Assembly (NCBI RefSeq): GCF_001550155.1
Contig: NZ_LRUF01000026.1
Coordinates: 621,441-685,440 of the forward strand
DNA length: 64,000 nt
Direction of reading: 5' to 3'
Origin: Pseudoalteromonas arabiensis
Lineage (GTDB): Bacteria; Pseudomonadota; Gammaproteobacteria; Enterobacterales; Alteromonadaceae
Of this stretch, positions 8,934-17,100 are shown in pieces. The notes under the pieces were generated by a model. The model searched no databases and was not told the DNA's origin. It saw only the letters and a list, made by a program, of their open reading frames with translations. Numbering within the stretch: the first letter of the stretch is position 1; every line of letters starts with the position of its first letter. Both the position numbers and the translations under genes were made by a program.

Positions 8934-10139
8934 CTAAATTGTTCGAGTTGCAATGCTCGGTGAGATGTTCGCCGCACGTTTTGCTGGAGCTAGTACAGCC
9001 AATAAGCTCATAACAAACACACACAAAGCCGTACCAAGTACATAACTAATCTCTAGTTGTGCAATAGAGAAGTGCTGCATAAGTAGCTGCCCTAAATAAA
9101 CAGCAGCAATGATGCCAATGACTAAACCAACACTACAAATCATGGCGTTTTCAACTAAGAAGTAGCTGATGATGGCAGATTTTCTTGCACCTAATGCACG
9201 GCGAGTACCGATCTGTTTTGTACGTTTACTAATATTGAATAGAGTCAGGCCAAAAATACCCAGGGCAGTCACCAAGACTAAGATAGTAATAAGTACAATC
9301 AGCATACGCATCATTAATGTATCTTCTGCCATATATTGTTCTTTGTCTTCATCAAGGCCACGAATGCGAGAAATAACACGTTTGTTGTAGTTTTTTAACA
9401 TGGCCTCTTCAACACGGTTCATTACAGATTGACGTTGGCCTGGTTCAGTTCTTACTACAAATCGTGCATTACTACCTGCTTTAATAAAAGGGAGCAATGC
9501 GACATTATCAGGGCGGCTATCTTTAAGCCATGGGCCTTTCATTAAATCAATCACGCCGATGATTTTCATTGGGATATCACCAAAATAAATGGTTTGCCCA
9601 AGGCCGTTGCCATCAGGGAATAACTCATCAAGCAGGGTTTTTGTCACAACAGTGACCTTTGAGAGCTCATCGTAATTGTCAGTGACAATCACCTCATCCT
9701 CTGTGTAGTTGCGCCCAGCAATGAGTTTCACACCATAAGTATTGAGACCATGTTCATCGATAAACATATAAGAAGTACGCGCTGATTTACCCTCTTCAGG
9801 CGCTGGCTTTAAACTAAAGTCAGATGATGAGCCACTGCCTGAAAGCGGTGTATTACTTGAATACGCAGCATCGACTACGCCAGGTATTTGGCGAAGCATG
9901 GCTTCATCGAGTTCATACTGTTGAGACAGTGATACGTCTTGACCAAACATCATTACATGGAATACGAAGATATCTTCTTCAGGGTAGCCGGTTTGTTGGC
10001 TTAAATAACCAATTCTGTCTTGGATAATAAATGCAGCATTACTGACAATGGCTGTGGTAATGGCTATTTGTATAAGTAATAAGACTGCGCCAACCTTTGA
10101 GCGGCATAAGGCGTTAAAAATAGGTTTAATTTCAAACAT
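8934..10139 (-). CDS. ABC transporter permease, FtsX/MacB type (second subunit)
   Basis: 401 residues. The layout is an N-terminal membrane helix (about 16-38), a large periplasmic MacB_PCD-like domain and three C-terminal helices (about 280-395) with the FtsX-type signature ISKRTKQIGTRRALGARKSA. MacB-type permeases do not move substrate through the membrane like classic ABC pumps; they transmit ATPase motion to the periplasm (mechanotransmission). Ten bp separate it from the preceding permease gene. Together with that permease, the ATPase and the adaptor it should form a tripartite exporter needing a TolC-like outer-membrane channel, which is not encoded here. Confidence 0.9.
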   Translation of the reverse strand: MFEIKPIFNALCRSKVGAVLLLIQIAITTAIVSNAAFIIQDRIGYLSQQTGYPEEDIFVFHVMMFGQDVSLSQQYELDEAMLRQIPGVVDAAYSSNTPLSGSGSSSDFSLKPAPEEGKSARTSYMFIDEHGLNTYGVKLIAGRNYTEDEVIVTDNYDELSKVTVVTKTLLDELFPDGNGLGQTIYFGDIPMKIIGVIDLMKGPWLKDSRPDNVALLPFIKAGSNARFVVRTEPGQRQSVMNRVEEAMLKNYNKRVISRIRGLDEDKEQYMAEDTLMMRMLIVLITILVLVTALGIFGLTLFNISKRTKQIGTRRALGARKSAIISYFLVENAMICSVGLVIGIIAAVYLGQLLMQHFSIAQLEISYVLGTALCVFVMSLLAVLAPAKRAANISPSIATRTI

Positions 10140-10149
10140 GTTACTTTCC

Positions 10150-11463
10150 TTATTGGCTCTTCAGGTAAATAGCAGGGTTGGTTTTGCACACCAGCCAAGC
10201 AGGGTAAAGTCCAGCAATAACGCAGGTACTAATGGCTATAACAGGAGCGCTCAAAAGCATGCTTAAATCCATGGTTGCTAGGCTTTTATAATAGCTATAG
10301 CTTTGACGCACACCTAACAAGCCAACTTGAGCAAGAATGATCCCCAAAATACCGCCTAAAAATCCTAGCATGGCTACTTCGACGATGTGCTGGTAAAAAA
10401 TTTGTCGTTTACTTGCGCCAAGAGCTCTTCGTACACCCACCTCTGAAGCTCTTCGTAAAAATTTCGCAAGCAGTAAACCAAGAATGTTCGCAAGGCATAC
10501 AGCCAAAAACATAAAGCTAAGACCAACAAGAATCTCATTATCTTCACTGACTACATTGTTGTATTGCATCCACTCATTTACATCCCGTAGCTTGGCCTCT
10601 AGTTGCTTACGATTGAAGCGACCTAGCTTTTGCTGTTCTTGCATGTAAGCCATCAAGAAATCTTGGTAAGCCTGTTTTTCCTCAGGCGTTTTAAGTTCAA
10701 CCCAAAATTGTAGCCACACTAACTCTGAATTTAACTTATCGTTGAATGTATTGGTTTTTTCGTGTTTCCATCCATTTGTGTTACCCCAGTTTTCCAGCTG
10801 GCGAGCTTTCATAAGGCTAAAAGGGAGGAATAGCTGCTCTGTTTTATTGAATGAGCCGTTATTTAAATCGTAATACTTAGTTGTAATATCCCAATCATCA
10901 ATAACACCCACCACCTCGTAACTGGCATCGTCAAGGTAGATAATTTTTCCAATCGAATTTTCGCCGGCAAATAATTTGTCATTAAGTTCTTTGCTGATCA
11001 CGACAACGGGTGCGGCATTTGCCTCTTGTTGCTCGCTCCAAACACCTCCATATAGAAATGACAAATTAAACATATCGAAAAAGTCAGGTGTAGTGAGGCG
11101 AGCTTGACCTATAAAGGGTTTTATTTTGTCTGAGTCTAAATAAACTGAAAAACCAGTGCGTACCATAGTTACACGTTTGCCACCTGCATCCGCTTTATTT
11201 AAATTCACAGCGTCTTGGTAGGTCAATTGTAAGGGGAGGTTGTCCTTAGTCCACCAAGTGCTGCCATCGTCCATAATTTGAAGCTGTACGCTGTAAAGTT
11301 GGCTGCTTTTTTCAGGGATCGGATCCGCCGACATCATGTGATAAACAGAGAGGCTTGTCATCGTGACACCAATACCAATAGCAATGGCTAGCACCATTAA
11401 AAAGCTCACTAATGGCGTGCGCTTAAAGCTACGCCAGCTTAAATCTAAATAATGAAGGAACAT
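10150..11463 (-). CDS. ABC transporter permease, FtsX/MacB type (first subunit)
   Basis: 437 residues with the same plan as the following permease: one N-terminal helix (about 18-40), a periplasmic domain and C-terminal helices with the motif RRASEVGVRRALGASKRQ. The two permeases are paralogues, so the exporter is probably a heterodimer, unlike homodimeric MacB. The start is two bases from the stop of the ATPase gene, implying coupled translation. Substrate unknown; candidates by family are peptides, macrolide-like compounds or lipids. Confidence 0.9.
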   Translation of the reverse strand: MFLHYLDLSWRSFKRTPLVSFLMVLAIAIGIGVTMTSLSVYHMMSADPIPEKSSQLYSVQLQIMDDGSTWWTKDNLPLQLTYQDAVNLNKADAGGKRVTMVRTGFSVYLDSDKIKPFIGQARLTTPDFFDMFNLSFLYGGVWSEQQEANAAPVVVISKELNDKLFAGENSIGKIIYLDDASYEVVGVIDDWDITTKYYDLNNGSFNKTEQLFLPFSLMKARQLENWGNTNGWKHEKTNTFNDKLNSELVWLQFWVELKTPEEKQAYQDFLMAYMQEQQKLGRFNRKQLEAKLRDVNEWMQYNNVVSEDNEILVGLSFMFLAVCLANILGLLLAKFLRRASEVGVRRALGASKRQIFYQHIVEVAMLGFLGGILGIILAQVGLLGVRQSYSYYKSLATMDLSMLLSAPVIAISTCVIAGLYPAWLVCKTNPAIYLKSQ

Positions 11464-11465
11464 GA

Positions 11466-12173
11466 CTATACCCCTGCCGCTTTTAAGTTTTGAGTGCCTT
11501 GATATAAGGTTAGATCTGCGAGTTGACCATCAACGACCTGAATGTTCCGAGGTGCTCTGCGAGCAAGTTCAGGATCGTGAGTAACCATCACAATAGTTGC
11601 ACCATCACGATTTATTTGTTCAAGTAGTTCCATTACTTGGCGAGCCATTAAGCTATCAAGGTTACCCGTTGGCTCATCGGCAAGTAAAAAACGAGGTTCA
11701 CCAGCAAGGGCTCTAGCAATAGCTACACGTTGCTGTTGTCCGCCAGAGAGCTGTTGAGGAAGGTGTTTTGCACGTGACGCTAGACCAACTTGCTCTAAAC
11801 ATTGCTCAATTCGGCGTTTACGCTCGGCTGCTTTAATCCCACGGTAACGAAGGGGTACTTCGATATTTTCGTATAGGTTCAAGTCAGGGATGAGGTTGAA
11901 ACCTTGGAAAATAAAACCGATTTTTTGATTACGAAGGTCGGCACGTTGATTGTCATTGAGTTTACCGACATCAATTCCGTCTAATAGATATTGGCCCTCA
12001 TTAAATGGCTCTAGCATTCCTGCAATGTTTAAAAACGTGGTTTTACCTGAGCCGCTTGGGCCTGTCACTGCAATAAATTCACCCTCATCTACTTGTAGGT
12101 TAAAATCACGAAGTGCATGAGTTTGTACCATTTCAGTTTGATACACTTTATTGATGTTATTCATTTTAAGCAT
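11466..12173 (-). CDS. ABC transporter ATP-binding protein (MacB/LolD type)
   Basis: 235 residues, a stand-alone nucleotide-binding domain. Walker A is GPSGSGKT (about 38-45), the signature is LSGGQQQR, and Walker B (LLADEPTGNLD) leads into a MVTHD switch. The sequence is of the LolD/MacB ATPase class that partners FtsX-type permeases. In true MacB the ATPase is fused to the permease; here they are separate genes. It lies between the adaptor gene (18-bp gap) and the permease genes. Confidence 0.95.
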   Translation of the reverse strand: MLKMNNINKVYQTEMVQTHALRDFNLQVDEGEFIAVTGPSGSGKTTFLNIAGMLEPFNEGQYLLDGIDVGKLNDNQRADLRNQKIGFIFQGFNLIPDLNLYENIEVPLRYRGIKAAERKRRIEQCLEQVGLASRAKHLPQQLSGGQQQRVAIARALAGEPRFLLADEPTGNLDSLMARQVMELLEQINRDGATIVMVTHDPELARRAPRNIQVVDGQLADLTLYQGTQNLKAAGV

Positions 12174-12191
12174 AATTATAATTCCTTGTTG

Positions 12192-13448
12192 TTAACGTAA
12201 AACGAGTACCGGTGCTTGTTTATAACGGTCGTAGTTAGAGATGATTAATTGATCGCCAGCTTGAACGCCTTCTAAGAGCTCCACAGCGTTAATACTGCTA
12301 GCGCCTGTTTTTATATCGATTAAGTAAGCCATATCACCATCGATTCGATAAGCACGCGTCCCACCTTGTTGTAAAAAGGCGCCGCGCTTTACTTGTAAAA
12401 CATTGTCGCGATTTTCTAAGAGAATGCGGGCTGTGAGACGTTGATTTTGGCGAATTCCAACCAGTTCATCATCAAATCGTACTCGTGTTGTCACTTCGCG
12501 GTTGTTTACTTCCGGAGATATAGCTGACAATGTTCCCGTCACATGACGAGCACCGAGCGTTAGTTCGACTTGCATCCCTAAACCTAATTCATTAGCATAA
12601 CTTTCTGGCACTTGAAGCTCGGCTTCAAAGTTACTTAAGTCCACCAAAGTCATTAATGGCTGACTTTGAGTTACGGCCTCTTTTTGTTGCACAAGTAAAT
12701 TCCCCACGATGCCGCTCACACTGGCTATGATAGTTAGGTCATTTACTTGGCGAAATAAATCATCAACGATAAGCTGCTGTCTTGCTAGATCTCGCTCTGC
12801 GGCTTTTAACTCAAAGGCAAGGGTATCTTTTGCAAGCGCAACCTCTTGCTCAGCATGTTTATAAGAAAGTTTTGCTCTTGCTAAATCATCGACTGCTTTT
12901 TCTAAATCAATTTGGCTTATTAAGTTTTTCTTTATAGATAATTGGGCACGACGGTTTTCACGGTCCGCAGCATTAAGTTCAACCTGAGCAAGGTCGAGCG
13001 CTTTCGTTAAGCTTAATTTTTGTCTACGTGCTTCGAGTTGCTTGCGTTGAAGCTCACCATCAAGCCTTGCAAGTACAGATTGTTGCTGTTTTAGCTCATT
13101 TGTTAGCTCAGGGCTTTTTACAATTGCGATGACGTCATCTTTTTTTACGCTGTCACCTGCTTTTACTTTCAAATCCACAAAGCCGCGTTCAGGGCTGTAT
13201 ACTTTGGGCGCATTTGCAGCAACGATTTTGCCACTGGCAGCGACATCTCTAATGAGAGGTTGCTGAGTTACTTTGCTGATTTGTAGGCTTGCCTTCTCAA
13301 CGGAAATACTGCCTTCGGTGTCTGCAAAAATACTGCCTATAGCAACCGAGCCAATTAATAATACACCGATAATTAGTGCAACTGGTTTTGCAAAGTTATT
13401 CTTCTTCGTCACCGAGATATCCTGAGCACTGGTATCTTTTATCATCAT
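12192..13448 (-). CDS. HlyD/RND-type periplasmic adaptor of ABC exporter
   Basis: 418 residues: a cytoplasmic tail, one membrane anchor (about 22-43), a split lipoyl/barrel-sandwich region (beginning SPERGFVDLKVKAGDSVKKD), a long coiled-coil hairpin rich in Leu/Gln/Glu/Lys (about 115-225) and a beta-barrel. Membrane-fusion proteins of this type bridge an inner-membrane pump to an outer-membrane channel. The gene starts with tandem ATG codons; its first ATG overlaps the stop of the small upstream gene as ATGA, so it is probably read by translational coupling. Confidence 0.92.
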   Translation of the reverse strand: MMIKDTSAQDISVTKKNNFAKPVALIIGVLLIGSVAIGSIFADTEGSISVEKASLQISKVTQQPLIRDVAASGKIVAANAPKVYSPERGFVDLKVKAGDSVKKDDVIAIVKSPELTNELKQQQSVLARLDGELQRKQLEARRQKLSLTKALDLAQVELNAADRENRRAQLSIKKNLISQIDLEKAVDDLARAKLSYKHAEQEVALAKDTLAFELKAAERDLARQQLIVDDLFRQVNDLTIIASVSGIVGNLLVQQKEAVTQSQPLMTLVDLSNFEAELQVPESYANELGLGMQVELTLGARHVTGTLSAISPEVNNREVTTRVRFDDELVGIRQNQRLTARILLENRDNVLQVKRGAFLQQGGTRAYRIDGDMAYLIDIKTGASSINAVELLEGVQAGDQLIISNYDRYKQAPVLVLR

Positions 13449-13537
13449 AGTTCCTTAATGTTCTCAACTAACATAATCATGAAACCCACTACTAGCATGG
13501 TGAGTGGCGATGCAATAAATAAACTAAAAGTGAACAT
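13445..13537 (-). CDS. Small membrane peptide (30 aa), first gene of export operon
   Basis: An ATG at 13537 opens 30 codons ending in a TGA that overlaps the adaptor start as ATGA. The Shine-Dalgarno region reads AAGGACAGGAC directly upstream. The peptide begins MFTFSLFIASPLTMLVVGF, continues as one hydrophobic helix and ends VENIKEL, so it looks like a single-span membrane peptide with a charged tail. The presumed sigma-54 promoter lies about 35 bp upstream, making this the first translated gene. It could be a small subunit of the pump, a sensor partner, or just a coupling leader. It superficially recalls the N-terminus of PspB, which is not evidence of homology. Confidence 0.55.
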   Translation of the reverse strand: MFTFSLFIASPLTMLVVGFMIMLVENIKEL

Positions 13538-13571
13538 GTCCTGTCCTTAAATCTGCTGATGTAATTTTATA

Positions 13572-13588
13572 TACCAACAATATGCCAA
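13572..13588 (-). promoter_or_regulatory. Sigma-54-like (-24/-12) promoter of the export operon
   Basis: On the minus strand TTGGCATATTGTTGGTA gives a -24 GG (13586-13585) and a -12 GT (13574-13573) with exactly ten bases between. The consensus has GC at -12, so one of the four core bases differs. Its position 35 bp before the small gene, and the adjacent NtrC-type regulator, raise confidence. Confidence 0.55.
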
Positions 13589-13641
13589 CTTTTATTCTTT
13601 TGATTTATAAAGGTTTATTTATCTTATTGATGTTATTTCAA

Positions 13642-13680
13642 TGTCCGCGGACAGAAAAAGTGTCCGCAGCGGACACTTTT
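13642..13680. promoter_or_regulatory. Twin dyads, probable enhancer of the NtrC-type regulator
   Basis: Site 1 is a perfect 12-bp palindrome, TGTCCGCGGACA (13642-13653). Site 2 has the same core with one extra base, TGTCCGCAGCGGACA, inside a perfect 12+1+12 inverted repeat (13656-13680). The centres are about 20.5 bp apart, roughly two helical turns, so two dimers would bind the same face. They lie 55-95 bp upstream of the -24 element, the usual place for NtrC-type enhancers. Confidence 0.6.
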
Positions 13681-13691
13681 TAATAAGTGGG

Positions 13692-13707
13692 TTTACGTGC
13701 GCGTAAA
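13692..13707. promoter_or_regulatory. LiuR-like box 1 (TTTACG-N4-CGTAAA)
   Basis: TTTACGTGCGCGTAAA has perfect six-base arms. It shares its arms with the second box at 13852. This resembles the motif reported for the MerR-family regulator LiuR of branched-chain amino-acid catabolism in gammaproteobacteria (from memory). It lies between the export operon and gltB, about 360 bp from the probable gltB start site. An additional half-site CGTAAA is at 13731-13736. Confidence 0.45.
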
Positions 13708-13822
13708 GAGCAAGCTTTTAGGAGTGTAAGCGTAAATAGTTATCTAAAGAGTTACAGTAAGTGCCTAGCGAGTCTGGTTTATGTGAGTAGGTGATATCTA
13801 AATTCTGCATTACCATTCAAAA

Positions 13823-13840
13823 AATGAATATTTATTCATT
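13823..13840. promoter_or_regulatory. ARG box (ArgR operator-like), distal
   Basis: AATGAATATTTATTCATT fits the 18-bp E. coli ARG-box consensus TNTGNATWWWWATNCANA at every position except the two outermost. ArgR is known to act at gltBDF in E. coli. Confidence 0.5.
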
Positions 13841-13851
13841 TTGGTTGTCAG

Positions 13852-13867
13852 TTTACGTTAACGTAAA
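13852..13867. promoter_or_regulatory. LiuR-like box 2, perfect palindrome
   Basis: TTTACGTTAACGTAAA is a perfect 16-bp palindrome with the same arms as box 1. It lies about 200 bp upstream of the probable gltB start site. Confidence 0.5.
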
Positions 13868-14007
13868 GAGTGGTTTTTGAAATTTTTCTTTTACAAGTTG
13901 TTAAATATGACACCAGTGTCATAAAAAAATAACGGTGAAAATACGCCTAAATGTAAAAAATTAGCATAGAATTTACTAAGTGCATTTAAATGAGAAATAT
14001 TCATGAA

Positions 14008-14025
14008 TATGAATATGTATTCAAA
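14008..14025. promoter_or_regulatory. ARG box (ArgR operator-like), proximal to gltB promoter
   Basis: TATGAATATGTATTCAAA matches the ARG-box consensus with a single mismatch (G in the W4 core). It ends seven bases before the -35 element, centred near -50, so it could modulate the promoter. Confidence 0.5.
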
Positions 14026-14031
14026 ACTCTA

Positions 14032-14060
14032 TTGACTCAGAGATTATTTGGCGATAGTTT
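14032..14060 (+). promoter_or_regulatory. Probable sigma-70 promoter of gltBD
   Basis: TTGACT (14032-14037), a 17-base spacer, then TAGTTT (14055-14060). The predicted start near 14067 gives a leader of about 60 bases to the gltB ATG. Confidence 0.5.
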
Positions 14061-14125
14061 TGTTCGTCTGCTAGCCCTGTCACAAGAGACTAAAGGGCTG
14101 GTCGTTGTAGCAAGGGGAGGGGTCT

Positions 14126-17100
14126 ATGTTATACGACTCAAAATTAGAAAAAGATAATTGTGGCTTTGGCTTGATAGCCCAAGTCAATGGACAAGCGAGT
14201 CACCGCTTGATCCGAACAGCAATCACAGGGCTTGATCGTATGGAGCACCGTGGCGGTATTTCTGCCGATGGTAAAACCGGTGATGGTTGTGGTTTATTAA
14301 TGCAAAAACCCGATAGTTTCTTTCGTGCTATTGCTAGCGAACATGACTGGCACCTAGGAAAGAACTACGCCGTAGGCATGGTATTTTTGAATGCCGATCC
14401 TGTACTTGCGCAAACAGCTAAAGATGTGTTGAGTGAAGAACTCGAAAAAGAAACCTTGAGCATTCAAGGCTGGCGCGTTGTACCGACTGATGCGTCATGT
14501 TTAGGGCCAATTGCAAAAAAACAACTACCAGGCTTTGAACAAATTTTTGTTAGCGCCCCAGAAGGCTGGCGTCCGAAAGATTTAGAGCGCCGTTTATATG
14601 TTGCGCGTCGTCGTGCAGAAAAGCGCCTTGAAAACGATGAACATTTTTATATTGCCAGCTTATCTGGTTTGGTCACTGTCTATAAAGGCTTAATGATGCC
14701 AGTTGACTTACCTAACTTTTATTTAGATTTAGCTGACATTCGCATGACCAGTGCGATTTGTGTATTTCATCAACGTTTTTCTACCAATACACAACCTCGT
14801 TGGCCATTAGCGCAGCCATTCCGTTATTTAGCACACAATGGTGAAATTAATACCATTCAAGGTAACCGCCAGTGGGCCCGTGCTCGTGCGTATAAGTTTG
14901 CCTCACCACTTATCCCTGATTTGCAATCAGCTGCACCGTTCGTAAATGAAAGCGGTTCTGACTCTTCAAGCTTAGACAATATGCTTGAGTTGTTCTTAGC
15001 GGGTGGCATGGATTTATTCCGTGCAATGCGTATGCTTGTACCGCCTGCATGGCAAAAAAACCGTGCTATGGATGAAGACCTACGTGCATTCTACGACTTT
15101 AACTCAATGCATATGGAACCATGGGATGGCCCTGCTGGTATTGTCATGTCTGACGGTCGTTTTGCAGCCTGTAACCTTGATCGCAACGGTTTACGTCCAG
15201 CGCGTTATGTGATCACCCAAGATGGTTTTATAACACTCGCCTCAGAAGTGGGTATTTGGGACTATGCACCAGACGAAGTGGTTGAAAAAGGCCGTGTTGG
15301 CCCTGGCGAGCTGTTAGTTATTGATACTCATCAAGGTAAAATTTGGCATTCAGATGAAATTGACCAAGATCTTAAGTCACGTCATCCATACAAAGCATGG
15401 CTCGAAGCAAATGTTAAGCGTTTAATACCGTTCGAGCAGCTCTCTGAAAAAGATGCGGGTAATCGTTCATTTGATGACGAAACATTGCTTAAATATCAAA
15501 AGATGTTTGGTTTCACTAACGAAGAGCTTGATAGTGTTATTCGTGTGATGGGTGAAAACGGTCAAGAAGCGACAGGTTCAATGGGTGATGACACTCCATT
15601 TGCCGTACTGTCAGAAGGTCACCGCTCGTTATTTGATTACTTTAGACAGAAGTTTGCGCAAGTAACGAATCCACCGATTGACCCGCTTCGTGAAAATCAC
15701 GTTATGTCACTGGCAACCTGTATTGGTAGTGAGCAAAACGTATTTAACGAAACCACTGGTCACGCTAAGCGTTTGCAGTTTGATACACCAATCTTGATGT
15801 ATGCAGATATGCAGCAGTTACTTAATGCTGATGATAAATATTACAGCTACTGCAAAATTGATATCACTTACACAGTAGAAGAGGGGCTTGAAAGCGCTAT
15901 CACACGTATTTGTGACGAAGCGCAAGAGAAAGCGGCTGCTGGTTGTGTGATGTTAGTGTTAAGCGACCGTAACTTCAGCGAAACACAGTTGCCTATTCCT
16001 GCTGCGATGGCGGTAGGCTCTATTCAGAAACGTTTAGTTGATAATAACTTGCGCTGTGAATCAAACATTATCATTGAATCAGGCAGTGTTCGCGATGCTC
16101 ATCAATTCGCTGTATTACTCGGCTTTGGTGCAACAGCAATTTACCCATACCTTGCTTATGAATCACTGGTTGCTATGAGTGATAGTAAGGTGATCAATAA
16201 GACTTATTGTGAAGTAACGCTTGCGTATCGTAATGCGATAAACAAGGGTCTTTATAAAATCATGTCGAAAATGGGTATTAGCACTGTTGCATCATACCGC
16301 TGCTCGATGTTATTTGAAGCCGTTGGTTTGTCTGAGGCTATCGTCGAAACCTGTTTTAATGGTGTGGCAAGTCGTATTAAAGGGGCGTGTTTCACTGATT
16401 TTGATGACGATCAACGCAAGCTTCATAAATTAGCATTTAGTAAGCGTAAATTGTTAAGCCATGGCGGTTTATTGAAATATGTGCATGGCGGTGAGTATCA
16501 CGCGTATAACCCAGATGTTATTCAAACGCTACAAAAAGCAGTGCGTTCTGGTGAATACAGTGATTATGTTGCCTATGCTGATTTAGTAAATAATCGTCCG
16601 ATCACTAATTTGCGTGACATGTTGGCAGTAAAAGTGCCAGATGCAGGTATCAGTATTGATGATGTTGAACCGGCAACTGAGCTATATAAGCGTTTTGACT
16701 CGGCAGCAATGAGTATTGGTGCGTTATCGCCAGAAGCACATGAAGCGTTAGCGATTGCAATGAACCGTTTAGGCGGTTGTTCAAACTCGGGTGAAGGTGG
16801 TGAAGATAAACTTCGTTACGGCACAGAGAAAAACTCGCGTATTAAGCAAGTTGCTTCAGGTCGTTTTGGTGTAACACCACATTATTTACGTAGCGCTGAT
16901 GTAATTCAGATTAAAGTTGCGCAAGGTGCAAAACCAGGTGAGGGTGGTCAATTACCAGGTGAAAAAGTAACGCCGTATATTGCAAAGTTACGTTACTCAG
17001 TGCCTGGTGTGACCTTGATTTCGCCTCCGCCGCATCACGATATTTACTCGATTGAAGATTTAGCTCAGCTTATTTTCGATTTAAAACAAGTGAATCCAGA

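Noticed and set aside
13990..14160. Open frame of about 56 codons just before and into gltB
   Set aside because: It has no Shine-Dalgarno, its first codons are the palindromic ARG-box DNA, and it overlaps the well-supported gltB start in another frame.
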